From Thermoleophilaceae bacterium (GTDB lineage: Bacteria > Actinomycetota > Thermoleophilia > Solirubrobacterales > Thermoleophilaceae): DNA of 64,000 bases. The stretch spans positions 248,001-312,000 of the forward strand of contig JBBDYQ010000015.1 in NCBI GenBank assembly GCA_040901445.1, read 5' to 3'. The position numbers and the translations under genes were made by a program. Below the pieces are notes generated by a model. That model was given only the letters and a program-made list of their open reading frames with translations. It did not search any database and was not told where the DNA came from. Shown piece by piece: positions 33,737-42,876 of the stretch; the first letter of the stretch is position 1, and every line of letters begins with the position of its first letter.

Positions 33737-35313
33737 ACCAGAGCACTGACGTGATCGTGATCGGCGCCGGGCACAACGCCCTCGTAGCGGCCTGCTACCT
33801 GGCCCGCGCCGGGCTCGACGTGACCGTTCTAGAGGCCCATGACAGGCCCGGCGGGATGACGGCCACGAATCCCGTGATCCCCGAGGCTCCGAAGCACCTG
33901 ATCAACGAGGGCTCGATCGACTCGACGCTCTTCCGCGTCTCCGGCATCGAGCGGGAGCTCGGCCTCGGGCGCTTCGGCCTGCGGCAGAAGGAGCTCGACC
34001 CGATGCACGCGTACCTCGATCCGGAGGGTGATTCGCTCTGCATCTGGCGGGATCCTTGCCGGACCGCCGACGAGATCCGGCACTTCTCGCGGCGCGACGC
34101 GCAGGCCTGGCTCGATCTGGCCCGGACGCTCGATGCGGCCATGGATGTCGTCGTCCCCTTCATGACCACAAATCCGGTGCGGCCGAACCCGAGAGCTCTG
34201 CTCTCCGCCCTGAAGGCCGTCCGCGGCTATCGCGAACTCTGGCCTCTGCTGCACATGATGACGGCCTCCCAAGCGGAGATCGTGAGCGAGCGGTTCGAGC
34301 ACCCGATCGTCCGCGCGCCGCTCGCGGGGTTGCCGATCTTCGCGCCGATGGACGGGGACGACACCGGCTGGATCCTGATCTACCTGGGCATGATCCACCG
34401 TTACGGGCTCGGGCGCTTCATCGGCGGCACCGGCTCGCTTCCACGGGCCCTGATCGGCTACCTGGAGTCGAAGGGCGGCCGGGTGCGCACGTCGACACGC
34501 GTCGAAGAGCTGCTGGTCGAGTCCGGCCGGGTCACGGGCGTTCGCATCGCCAGCGGCGAGGAGCTGCGCGCGCGCGCGGTCGTCGCCGGCTGCAACCCCA
34601 AGATCACGCTGACGCAGCTACTGCCCGACGGCGTGCTCTCCCCGCTGTGGTTGGAGCGTGCGGCTCACATCCCGACCTCGCGCAACCCGGTCAGCTTCTT
34701 CAAGCTGGACCTCGCGCTCAAAGGCCGCCTTGGGCTTCCGCGCCACCAGGCAAAGCGCGACGACAACGTCGATCTCCGGGCTCCGATCTCGACCATGCAC
34801 ACGTACGAGCACTACCTGAAGTCCTGGCGGCAGGCTCAGCTCGGTGAGTTGCCGAACCCGATCCCGACCCTTGTCACGATCCCTACCGCGGCGGACCCAA
34901 CACAGGCCCCCTACGACCAGGACACCTTCTGGTTCTACTCCGGGCTCGTCCCCATCCGGCCTAGAGAGCCGTGGGAGACCCTGCGCGACAAGGCGGCGCA
35001 GATCGTCATCGACGACTGCGCCAGGTACTTCGAGGGCATCGAGGAGCTCGAGATCGGGCGCATGGTGCGCAGTCCCGTCGACTTGACCGAACGGTTCGCG
35101 ACTCTCGACGGCAACATCTTCCACGTTGACGGCGTGATCCAGCGCCACGGGCCGCTACGGCCTGGCTGGGGCCTCGGCGGCTACAGGACGCCGGTCTTGG
35201 GCCTGTACCTGACCGGAGCCGGAACCCACCCTTCCGCCGGCATCTCCGGCACGGCCGGCAAGCTCGCCGCGACGGTGGTGATCAAGGAGCTGCGCCGCAA
35301 CGGCTCACAATGA
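33733..35313 (+). CDS. FAD-dependent oxidoreductase (phytoene desaturase-like), intact copy
   Basis: This 526-residue protein begins MNQSTDVIVIGAGHNALVAA, the FAD Rossmann motif, with the second patch HDRPGGMTATNPVIPEAP. Conserved internal blocks are FIGGTGSLPRALIGYL and the C-terminal LYLTGAGTHPSAGISGTAG. It is the intact paralogue of the broken gene at 21761. The family (phytoene dehydrogenase-like) desaturates or isomerises long hydrophobic molecules; association with an IpdB-like gene suggests a ring or side-chain desaturation in lipid catabolism (inference). It overlaps the upstream CoA-transferase copy by 4 bases. Confidence 0.85.
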   Translation: MNQSTDVIVIGAGHNALVAACYLARAGLDVTVLEAHDRPGGMTATNPVIPEAPKHLINEGSIDSTLFRVSGIERELGLGRFGLRQKELDPMHAYLDPEGDSLCIWRDPCRTADEIRHFSRRDAQAWLDLARTLDAAMDVVVPFMTTNPVRPNPRALLSALKAVRGYRELWPLLHMMTASQAEIVSERFEHPIVRAPLAGLPIFAPMDGDDTGWILIYLGMIHRYGLGRFIGGTGSLPRALIGYLESKGGRVRTSTRVEELLVESGRVTGVRIASGEELRARAVVAGCNPKITLTQLLPDGVLSPLWLERAAHIPTSRNPVSFFKLDLALKGRLGLPRHQAKRDDNVDLRAPISTMHTYEHYLKSWRQAQLGELPNPIPTLVTIPTAADPTQAPYDQDTFWFYSGLVPIRPREPWETLRDKAAQIVIDDCARYFEGIEELEIGRMVRSPVDLTERFATLDGNIFHVDGVIQRHGPLRPGWGLGGYRTPVLGLYLTGAGTHPSAGISGTAGKLAATVVIKELRRNGSQ

Positions 35314-35408
35314 ATTGTTCCACGGCTTGGGGGTCGTGGGGAGGGCTTTGGCGAGCAAAGGTCGAAGTCGGCGGTGCTTTCCCACACCGTCGACTCGAAG
35401 GGGCCACG

Positions 35409-35520
35409 ATGCTCGCCGACCTCGACCTGTTGCTCACTGCGGTGTTCTGCACCGCGGACGATCTCTGCCGGAGCGGCAGAAGAATCCGCGTCGCAGCGTG
35501 ACCGACGCGGAGGTTGAGCC
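35409..35520 (+). mobile_element. N-terminal fragment of an IS982/IS4-like transposase
   Basis: The plus strand reads MLADLDLLLTAVFCTADDL and then, one frame over, ERQKNPRRSVTDAEV. This resembles the N-terminal TADDLL...LTDAE pattern of IS982-like transposases. The match ends at about 35515, where IS21-type sequence begins. Only about 35 residues remain and they are frameshifted, so this is a scar, and the family call is tentative. Confidence 0.45.
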
Positions 35521-35790
35521 GCCGGACCGGTGTCCATCGCGACACGATCCGCCGGGCGCTCGCCTCGCCCGAGCCCCGAGCTATCGGCCGCGGCCGTGGC
35601 GGGTGTCGAAGTATGATCCCTACCTGGCGGAGATCGAGCGGCTGGTGGAGGACGAGTCGACGCTTTCGGGGGTGCGGATTCGCGAGGGGATCCAGGAGCT
35701 CGGTTCTGCGGCGGCAGGAGGATCCTCGGCGATGTCTTGCGCGGGCTCGACACAGAGCAGGGCGTGCTCTGCGTGCTCGATGGCGCTGCG
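35515..35790 (+). mobile_element. Fragment of an IS21-family transposase (IstA)
   Basis: Across broken frames the plus strand codes LSRRTGVHRDTIRRALASPE, the IstA helix-turn-helix, followed by VSKYDPYLAEIERLVEDEST and SGVRIREGIQELG in another frame. This is the N-terminal order of IstA proteins. The catalytic DDE domain and IstB are absent. It directly abuts the IS982-like fragment on the left. The remaining sequence to 35929 shows no gene I can recognise. Confidence 0.6.
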
Positions 35791-35929
35791 CAAGGCGGTC
35801 CGCGACGTACTCGGCGTCCTCACCCCGGTGCAGAGGTGTGTCCGCCACTATGCCGACGTCCGTGTTATGCCGACTCGGGATCGACGGGCCGCTCCGTGGG
35901 TGGGGATCGTGGCGGTGGGGTCGGCATAA

Positions 35930-36917
35930 TCAGAGCGCCTCGAGGAAGGCGAGCAGGGTGTCGGGGGGTCGGTAGCGGCCGGGCTTGGCGTTCAGGGGCG
36001 TGTTCTCTCGAGCGCGCGTTCCTTGAGCGCGAGGTCGGCGTGGAGGTAGATCTGGGTGGTGTCGACCTGTTCGTGACCGAGCCAGAGGGCGATCACGGAG
36101 GTGTCGACGCCGGCGTGCAGGAGGACCATCGCGGCGGTGTGGCGCAGCACGTCCGCTGTGACCTTCTTGGCCGCGAGCGATGGGCATGCCGTCGTGGCCG
36201 CGGCGGTGTGTTTGGCGAGCCGTCGCTCGATCGCGTCGCGGCTGAGCGGCCGTCCGGTGCTGGTTGGGAACAGCGGGTCGCCTGGCCGGCCGGCGCGTTC
36301 GGCCAGCCAGGGCGCAGCACCGCGACCCTCGCGGCGGTGAGCGGCGCGATGCGCTGCTTGCGTCCCTTGCCCAGGCAGCTGACGTGCGCGCCCGCGCCGA
36401 GGTGGGTGTCGGCGCGGGTCAGCGCGGTGAGCTCGGAGGCTCGCAGCCCGGTTTGGGCGGCGAGCAGCAACAGCGCGTGGTCGTGCCGGCCGGTCCTGGT
36501 GGTGCGGTCTGGCGCCGCGAGCAGCGTGTCGAGCTCGGGTTTGGTGGAAGGTGACGAGCGCCCGTTCGAAGCGCTTGGGCGGGATCGCGAGGATCCGCTG
36601 GATCTTGGCGGCGTGCTCGGGGTGCCTGAGTGCGGCGTATTTGAACAGAGCGAACGGATCGCGGCGAGCCTGGCGTTGCGGGTCCGCACTTGTGTTGCCG
36701 CGCTCGTGCTCGAGGTGATCGAGGACGCGCCGATCAACGGCGCGTCGAGATCATCGATGTCGAGCATGCTGGGCTGCTTGGCGGCGCGCTCTGCGGCGAA
36801 CTCGAGCAGCATCCGCAGCGTGTCGCGGTAGGCGGCGATCGTGTGCGGGCTGGCCTGGCGTTGGGCGATCAGCCGGTCGGTGAAGAACGCTCGCAGCGTC
36901 GGCGCGAGCAGGCTCAT
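35930..36917 (-). pseudogene. Tyrosine recombinase (phage-integrase family), multiply frameshifted
   Basis: From the ATG at 36917 the protein opens MSLLAPTLRAFFTDRLIAQR with a SAM-like core-binding domain, then LLLLAAQTGLRASELTAL (catalytic Arg I) and GKGRKQRIAPL. The frame is lost in at least two places (about 36550-36640 and about 36300). The C-terminal catalytic block, AADVLRHTAA-like and then LWLGHEQVDTTQIYLHADLA with the nucleophilic Tyr, is readable only in another frame before the stop at 35930. It overlaps the second recombinase stop as ATGA, as in multi-recombinase elements. Confidence 0.75.
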
Positions 36918-37573
36918 CGCCGATCTCCGCGGTCGGGGTCGTCTTCGAGGCGCTGGCCGGCGAGCGCGAGCAGCTCGGGGGCGGCCTGCAGCTACCAATA
37001 CGTGGATCCGGGGTTGACGTGCCCGAGGTAGGTCGAGAGCAACGGCAGCCTGGTCTGCACGTCAGCGCCGTCGCGGTAGGCGTCCAGGACGGTGTTGACC
37101 GCGAAGGTGTGGCGCAGGTCATGTGGCCGCGGGCGACACGCGGCCGAGCGCGGCTTGAGGCCGGCGTGCGCGACGATCCGCTTGAACGCGAGGTGGACGT
37201 TGCAGTACGTCAGCCTGGTGCCCGCCGCCGACGTGAACACCGCCGCGGTCGGCTCGGCGGGGACGGGCCGATCGACCCGGCGCAGGTAGCCGCGAAGCGC
37301 CCCGATCGTGGTCGGGTGCAGCACGACCTCGCGGGACTTGCCGAACTTGGTGGCGCGCACGATCAACAGCTCATGGGTGTGGTCGATGTCGCCGCGGTCA
37401 AGACGGATCGCCTCGCCGACGCGCATCCCGGTCGCGGCGAGCAGCCCGATCAGCGCGCGCAGTGTCGCGGCGCGATGCGCTGTCGGGATCACACTCGCCG
37501 CGTCCATCAACGCGACGATCTCGGCATCGGTGTAGAGGTAGGGCACCGCCCTGCGGAGCGGTTTCGGCGGCAC
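36914..37573 (-). pseudogene. Tyrosine recombinase C-terminal catalytic domain with amber codon at the nucleophile position
   Basis: From 37573 the protein reads MPPKPLRRAVPYLYTDAEIV and carries TGMRVGEAIRLDRGDID (Arg I), KFGKSREV (Lys), RPHDLRHTFA (His-x-x-Arg) and YLGHVNPGSTYW, where the frame hits TAG at 36992-36994. Nine codons after the GH His is where the nucleophilic Tyr belongs, and this is the TAG codon. Downstream the same frame stays open (LQAAPELLALAGQRLEDDPD) to a TGA that overlaps the next recombinase start. A single substitution of a Tyr codon therefore inactivated it. The TYWY motif resembles recombinases of Tn554-like or three-recombinase (RIT) elements. Confidence 0.75.
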
Positions 37574-37591
37574 CTGACTGCTGGGGTCGAA

Positions 37592-37910
37592 TGCTCCGGT
37601 TGGCGGTGTTCCGTGCCGAGTCGAAGCTCGAGCTGGCGCACCTTATGACCCGGAAGGTCGCGGCGCTACACGACGCTCGCGCTTCTGTGGGTGAAGCGGC
37701 GAACATGCCGAAGTTCGCGGCCGCCGAGGCAGGAATCCCCTGCCCTCAACAGGAGATATAGGCACTACGACGGATACGGCTTCGCGCATCGAGTACGGGT
37801 TCACCGACTTCTGGTGGCTCGCGCGGTTTCTGAAACCCGTCCCCGCCTCGCGCGAGATGATTCCTGAACGTCGGCGCCGAGCGCTCCCTCGGCTGCCACG
37901 TTCTTACTGA
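37592..37910 (+). pseudogene. C-terminal remnant of an acyl-CoA dehydrogenase
   Basis: The plus strand codes RAESKLELAHLMTRKVAALH and GEAANMPKFAAAEAGI, then after a frame change EYGFTDFWWLARFLKPVPAS and REM, and finally AERSLG with LPRSY and a stop at 37908-37910 in a third frame. This is the last part of an acyl-CoA dehydrogenase (helical C-terminal domain and the ERSLGLPRSY-type tail). The first 250 or so residues are gone and the recombinase gene begins 18 bases away. It looks like a target gene split by the recombinase element. Confidence 0.6.
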
Positions 37911-39073
37911 GGACGTCGGATTCCGCTGTTAGTCGGACCACCTACTGACGGCGACACTAGCCGCCGGTCGGGATCAAGGTGCGCCGAATCTGGTCTCGCG
38001 ATAGGCACGCCAGGGCCCGGGCATGCATAGGCGGTGCCCGGTCCACAAATCCCGTTGGTGAAGTAGGAGCGCTCCACCACGTCGTCGATCCAGTTCGCGT
38101 GGGTGCCGATCCACTGGGCGGGAATGTTGTAGCCGATGAGGAAGATCACGTTGCAGATTCCGGTGACCGCCAGGAAGCGCAGCCCGGTCTTCCGCTTCGC
38201 GCCCGTGCGCAAGCGGTCGATGCCGCGCTCTACGACAGAGTGGCCTTTCTCGTCGCGGAAATAGCGCAGGCATGCGAACGCTGTCCAGGGAGCCGCCATC
38301 AGCGGAACCTCCACCATGGGGTACTGGTAATGGCTGCCGCCGAACAGCTTCGGACCCGGCACCCCACCGTAGTGGTAGAGACCCAGCCGCACGAACAGGC
38401 CCTCGTAGATCAGCACAGAGAGGGCCATGAAGCCAAAGCACAACGCGATCAAGCCGACGTTGCCCGTACTCGGCCACCTACCCTTGACCCTACGCATAAG
38501 CACGTTCGCCTGGATCGAGCCGATCAGGAAGATGCAGAGGAAGACCGGGGGCGCGAAGAGCAGGGGCTCGGCGAATCGGTCCATGTTCGGCGCCTGCCAA
38601 CCGGGGATGTGCATCGCCCAGGAGCCGAGGTTGACCAGGTCAGCGTTGTAGGCAGCGTACGGCTGCGTGTACATCGCGAGCGGGTCCTGCCAGTATACTG
38701 TCGCTGTGGCCAGCGCCAGTAGACCGTCGAACGAAATCCGGCCCTTGCGTCGGAGCGGCCGGATCACGAACCAGTAGAGTACTCCCACGGCGATGGCCGG
38801 AGCGGCGATCTGGGCAACGATGCCGACCATGTGCATCCACCTGGGCACCGGATCCGCGCCCGTCGGCGTTCGCTTCGCGTCACCCGACGCGATCCAGGCG
38901 ACCACGAGATAGACGATCAGCGCTAGGAAGCTCGCCCCAACGGCTGCCCACCACTTGACCGGGGTAATCCGGCGCCTTGCGGCGCTGACTGCGATCACCG
39001 GCCCGCCGAGCGTTGTGCGCCCTGCGATCGACTCCATCGCCCTTACCCGATCACAGCTGTCAGTCGCGGCCAA
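37904..39073 (-). CDS. AveC-like (spirocyclase AveC family) integral membrane protein
   Basis: This 389-residue protein has about seven hydrophobic segments (AVGASFLALIVYLVVAWI, AQIAAPAIAVGVLYWFVI, FLCIFLIGSIQANVLM, VGLIALCFGFMALSVLIYEG and others). The conserved motif YWQDPLAMYTQPYAAYNAD followed by LGSWAMHIPGW matches the AveC-like membrane family of actinobacteria. AveC itself takes part in spiroketal formation in avermectin synthesis, but most family members, often beside steroid or lipid genes, have no known role. It is divergent from two paralogous membrane proteins with 66 bp between starts. The last 40 residues are hydrophilic and may be out of register after a late frame change. Confidence 0.7.
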   Translation of the reverse strand: MAATDSCDRVRAMESIAGRTTLGGPVIAVSAARRRITPVKWWAAVGASFLALIVYLVVAWIASGDAKRTPTGADPVPRWMHMVGIVAQIAAPAIAVGVLYWFVIRPLRRKGRISFDGLLALATATVYWQDPLAMYTQPYAAYNADLVNLGSWAMHIPGWQAPNMDRFAEPLLFAPPVFLCIFLIGSIQANVLMRRVKGRWPSTGNVGLIALCFGFMALSVLIYEGLFVRLGLYHYGGVPGPKLFGGSHYQYPMVEVPLMAAPWTAFACLRYFRDEKGHSVVERGIDRLRTGAKRKTGLRFLAVTGICNVIFLIGYNIPAQWIGTHANWIDDVVERSYFTNGICGPGTAYACPGPGVPIARPDSAHLDPDRRLVSPSVGGPTNSGIRRPQ

Positions 39074-39139
39074 GAGCCGTTCCGATTACGCGAACGCCGG
39101 TGCCCTCGACTGTGTGGCCGGAGATACGATCCGGATTCA

Positions 39140-39997
39140 ATGCCCGACATCGCAACGTTGGACATCCTGGGTGCGATCACGATTACCGACCGCCCCGTCG
39201 ACGCGGAGGCACCGGAGGGAGCACGATGGTTCTTCACCATCTGGGCGTCTGCGGGGGCGATGGCGGTGCTTCCGTGGGCGATTCTCCTCGTGCGTCGCGG
39301 CAACCCCTGGCTGCTGCTGATGGTCGTCGGCGCGGTCGTCGCGTCGTTCCTTGAGCCGATGCTCGACACGCTGATCCACCTGTGGTACCCAACCAACCTC
39401 CCGTTCACCGCGTACTCCGCCTTCGGTATCCACATCCCGCTGCTGGTCCCGCCAGCCTACGTCTTCTTCGGCGGGGTCACCGCCTACGGGGTATACCGGC
39501 TAATCGAGCGCGGGCTCACGTTCCGGCAGTTTTTCGTGTTGGAGGGGGCGCTGCTCGTAAGCGACCTGATCCTCGAGTACCCGGGCATCCTCACTGACGC
39601 CTACATCTACTACGGGGAACAGCCGTTCCAGCTCGCCGGATTCCCTTGGTGGGTGACAATTCCGGCCTCGACCGCCGTGCTGATCATGGGTTTCCTTCTG
39701 TGGTGGCTGGCCCCGCGCCTGCGCGGCCCCCAAAAGCTTCTCGTCGTCCTCGTGCCGCCGATCGGGATCGGCGCCAGCTACGGCGCGGTGGCGTGGCCGG
39801 GCATGCTGGCGGTCAACGCTGATCTGCCGGGCATCCTCACCTGGGGTCTGGCTGCCCTCTGCCTACTCCCAGCACTCGCGATCACCTGGGCGATTGCGTC
39901 GACTGTGGCCACCGACCGCGGCAAGACAACCGCCCAGTTCCCCGACCCGATGTCGATCGCGAGTGAACCCCAACCGGCGGCGACACCTCCGCGGTGA
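39140..39997 (+). CDS. Membrane protein, first of a tandem paralogous pair
   Basis: This 285-residue protein has about seven transmembrane segments (AGAMAVLPWAILLV, LLLMVVGAVVASFLEPMLD, IPLLVPPAYVFFGGVTAYGV, FVLEGALLVSDLILEYPGIL and three more). It shares with the next gene WFFTIWAS, VVASFLEPMLD, YPGILTDAYIYYGEQPF and the C-terminal YGAVAWP. I do not recognise the family by name. Conserved acidic residues inside membrane segments (LEPMLD, DLILEYP) hint at a function beyond structure. It is divergent from the AveC-like gene, and the three probably act together. Confidence 0.7.
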   Translation: MPDIATLDILGAITITDRPVDAEAPEGARWFFTIWASAGAMAVLPWAILLVRRGNPWLLLMVVGAVVASFLEPMLDTLIHLWYPTNLPFTAYSAFGIHIPLLVPPAYVFFGGVTAYGVYRLIERGLTFRQFFVLEGALLVSDLILEYPGILTDAYIYYGEQPFQLAGFPWWVTIPASTAVLIMGFLLWWLAPRLRGPQKLLVVLVPPIGIGASYGAVAWPGMLAVNADLPGILTWGLAALCLLPALAITWAIASTVATDRGKTTAQFPDPMSIASEPQPAATPPR

Positions 39998-40063
39998 TGC
40001 TCGGCGCAGGGTTGCCCTTCATGCTGACGCCCGAGACGAACGGATAGGCCCGAACCAGCGCTC

Positions 40064-40897
40064 ATGGACCCAGTCCTTGCCGCCAGTCAGATCGAGTTCG
40101 TAGTCGACCTGCAGCCGTCCGACACGGCGTCGTGGTTCTTCACGGTATGGGCGAGCGCGGCAGCGCTGGTCTTCGTCCCCTACGCGCTGATCGCGCTCGT
40201 GCAGCGCGGGGACACGCTGCCGCTGCTGCTGCTGATCAGCGCCGTCCTCGCGTCGCTGGTCGAGCCGATGCTGGACTCGCTGGGGCACGTACGGTTCGCC
40301 GAGAACGTCCCCCTCACCGTCTACACCAACTTTGGAGTTGGCATCACGGTGCTCGTGCTCACGGGCTACGTGCTGGTGATGGGTGTCGGTGGTTACGTCG
40401 CCTATCGGCTGTTGAAGCGCGGGATCACGGTTCGGGGCGTTTTCGGGCTTTGGCTCGCGCTCGTCGGCATCGACCTCGCGGTCGAGTATCCGGGGCTACT
40501 GACGGACGTCTATGGCTACTTCGGCGATCAGCCATTTGAACTTCTCGGCTTCCCGCTGTGGTGGCCGGTGGTCAACGGCACGGTGATGCTCGCGTGCGGG
40601 TTCCTGGTTTGGCTGATGGAACCCCGGCTCCGGGGGGCCGGTCGGCTCCTCATCATCCTTGCCGCTCCGCTGGCCGTCAGCGGCACCTACGGACTTGTCG
40701 CCTGGCCGGTCTTCCTGTCGTTGAACGCGGACGTCCCGAGCATCGTCCCGTGGCTGGCCGCAATGGTCACAGCCGCGCTGTGCCTGCTCGCGGTCAGGCT
40801 GGTCGCAGCCATCCTCGCTGCCGACCACGGAGAGGAACTCCCCTCGTGGCTCTCGCGCCGCGAGGCGAGCTTCGCCGAACACGTAGAGCGGTCGTAG
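40064..40897 (+). CDS. Membrane protein, second of a tandem paralogous pair
   Basis: This 277-residue protein has the same seven-segment plan as its upstream neighbour: WFFTVWASAAALVFVPYALI, VLASLVEPMLDSLGH, LVGIDLAVEYPGLLTDVYGY, FGDQPFELLGFP and YGLVAWPVFLS. The two proteins are alike along their whole length, a clear tandem duplication with moderate divergence. It starts 66 bases after the first copy stops. Function unknown; context is an AveC-like protein and, 565 bases further on, the end of the mce operon. Confidence 0.7.
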   Translation: MDPVLAASQIEFVVDLQPSDTASWFFTVWASAAALVFVPYALIALVQRGDTLPLLLLISAVLASLVEPMLDSLGHVRFAENVPLTVYTNFGVGITVLVLTGYVLVMGVGGYVAYRLLKRGITVRGVFGLWLALVGIDLAVEYPGLLTDVYGYFGDQPFELLGFPLWWPVVNGTVMLACGFLVWLMEPRLRGAGRLLIILAAPLAVSGTYGLVAWPVFLSLNADVPSIVPWLAAMVTAALCLLAVRLVAAILAADHGEELPSWLSRREASFAEHVERS

Positions 40898-41462
40898 GGC
40901 CAACACACCACCAAGCGGCGACCGGGGCGATTCCGGCCTCTCAGCTCAGTGCCTGGCTGACGACAGCACGGGCGCGGAACGAGGGCTCAGCTCCCACCGG
41001 ACCCGCAGCGAACCGAACGCGACCATCGGCGTGGCCGGGGTCCCCTCCGCTCCTGATCTTCTTCTCCCCACACGGGATCCAGCGCAAGTGCACGAGTACC
41101 TGGGTCGTTACCGCCCTCGGCTCGCGCCACGGCGCGCCGGGCCCTCAAGCCGGCGCGGGAGCCAATCGTCGAGGCCGACTTTCCAGCCCGGCTCATACCC
41201 ACATCGAACGAGGGCTTCGGCTTCCTCGAGGATGGCGGATCACGCGCGACCGAGGACTCGAGGGGCCCGGAGCATCTTCCTGATCCCGTCCAAGCCGTCG
41301 CTCGCGGCGGTCAACTCAAGGCGAAGATCACGCAGATCGCCCGGCGGCACCAACCAGTCGCTCCCCCAAGCTGCTCTGCCGGCTCGACCCGGTGCTGCGG
41401 CTGGTGGGCCTACTAACGTTCTGGGGTGTCCTCCCGGACCCTTCCAATCGGTCACTCTCGAC
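40898..41462. other. 565-bp stretch without a recognised gene
   Basis: This lies between the second membrane protein and the end of mceF, which converge. Frames on both strands are rich in Arg, Pro and Ser, as expected of non-coding GC-rich DNA, and none shows a family I can name. No tRNA fold or strong terminator hairpin was seen. It may contain decayed gene sequence. Confidence 0.5.
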
Positions 41463-42875
41463 TCACGGTGGTGCCAGCGTCAGGTGGGGGTAGTACCGGG
41501 TCTTTCCGCGATAGGTCCATGGCCCCTGCAGGAGACATGGTGGGGCGCCGCTGCCCGTCGGAGGAAGATATTGTCGGTTGCCAAGGTGGCGACAGTCGTA
41601 GGCCCTCAGGCCGCCGCGGGCGATGTTGAGGGAACTGCGAGGCTTGGGGTAGGGGTTCGATCGGTGGCTGGGCAGCCTCTTGGTCCATCCGACGATTGAC
41701 TCGTTCCAGATCGTTGGCACCCCTCCGACTGCGTGGAGCGGCTTCCCCCCGGATCCGATTACCGTTCCGTTATTGAGCTGACCGACGTTCGCGAACGCGC
41801 CCACGGCCTCGGCCGGGAGCTCGCCGAGGAGCTCCATCCACGGGATCAGCTCGCGAAGCGGCGGATAAACCTGCTCAAAAGATGAGCCCGCTGCACGAGT
41901 GATCTTCGTGACGGCCGGCAAGCCACGGTTGCCGGCCGCTATGACGGCAGGCAGCTCGCGGAACAGCGACCGGAAGTGCGGCGCTGCGGCGTCGATCTCT
42001 CGAAGCGCGGGGAGGAGCGACGGGGCTACCCGTAGGAGCGCGGACACCGCGCCGTCGAGGTCGCCACTTGCCGCTTCCAGCGTTCGCGACGCGCTCTTCA
42101 AGTCCTCGAGGAAGGGCGGCAGCGCGTGGATGGCGGCTGCGAGGTCGCGGTTGCGGCGGGCGGTAGCGCTCAGTACGCGATCTCCGGCGACAATCGCGGC
42201 TTGCAACGCGCCCTCCCTTTCTCCGAGTGCGCTGAAGACTTCTCCAGAGCTCGCGACCAGGCGCTTCAGGTCCGCGCTCTGGCGGTCCAGCGTGCGCACA
42301 ACGTCTTCGAGGTTGTCCGTAACCGGCGCAAAGTTTCCCAACGAGTTGTTCAGCGCCTCCGCGCGACCGCTAAACGCCGCCGAAAGCCCCGCGAAGAGCC
42401 GTCTCAGGTTTCGCCGCGCGTCCGGCGAAAAGGTCTCGAGCACCTCATCGAGTGCTTGGGCCCGTCGCACCTGCGCCCGCGGAAACTCTCCGCCCTCCGG
42501 GATCACCTCGGCGCCGCGCGGCCCAGGGGCGATCTCGATGTACCCCTCGCCGAGCAGGCTCTTCGTCCTCGGGATCGCGGTGGCCCCAGCGCGCAGGGGC
42601 GCGTACCGCTCCTCCAGCTCGATGGTGACTCTCGGTTCGTTGTCGACCGCCTTCACCTCGACGACGTCGCCGACGTGGACACCGGAGATGAGGACGTCCG
42701 CGCCTGGCGACAGATGTGATGCGTCCGGCAGCGGGACCTCGATACGATACCCGTGCGGTGCCAAGGGGAGCGGCCCGCCGAACGCCCGCCACCCGATTAG
42801 AGTGAGCAACAGGAAGACGAACCCGACGGTCGCGACGGGGAGCAGGCGACGGAAGGTGGGTGCTCTCGTCTCCAT
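41463..42875 (-). CDS. mceF: MCE-domain protein (MceF-type), last gene of the mce operon
   Basis: This 470-residue protein has a single N-terminal membrane helix (LLPVATVGFVFLLLTLIGW), then the MCE/MlaD domain (about residues 38-115: YRIEVPLPDASHLSPGADVLISG, VTIELEERYAPL) and a long helical region. The C-terminal part (SVGQLNNGTVIG onward) is rich in Gly, Pro and Tyr. Six such proteins form a hexameric tube that carries lipids from the cell envelope to the YrbE permease. It follows mceE after one base. Confidence 0.88.
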   Translation of the reverse strand: METRAPTFRRLLPVATVGFVFLLLTLIGWRAFGGPLPLAPHGYRIEVPLPDASHLSPGADVLISGVHVGDVVEVKAVDNEPRVTIELEERYAPLRAGATAIPRTKSLLGEGYIEIAPGPRGAEVIPEGGEFPRAQVRRAQALDEVLETFSPDARRNLRRLFAGLSAAFSGRAEALNNSLGNFAPVTDNLEDVVRTLDRQSADLKRLVASSGEVFSALGEREGALQAAIVAGDRVLSATARRNRDLAAAIHALPPFLEDLKSASRTLEAASGDLDGAVSALLRVAPSLLPALREIDAAAPHFRSLFRELPAVIAAGNRGLPAVTKITRAAGSSFEQVYPPLRELIPWMELLGELPAEAVGAFANVGQLNNGTVIGSGGKPLHAVGGVPTIWNESIVGWTKRLPSHRSNPYPKPRSSLNIARGGLRAYDCRHLGNRQYLPPTGSGAPPCLLQGPWTYRGKTRYYPHLTLAPP

Positions 42876-42876
42876 C

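Noticed and set aside
40898-41462. Possible small genes between the membrane protein and mceF
   Set aside because: Frames on both strands lack start/RBS support and recognisable motifs, and their composition matches non-coding DNA.
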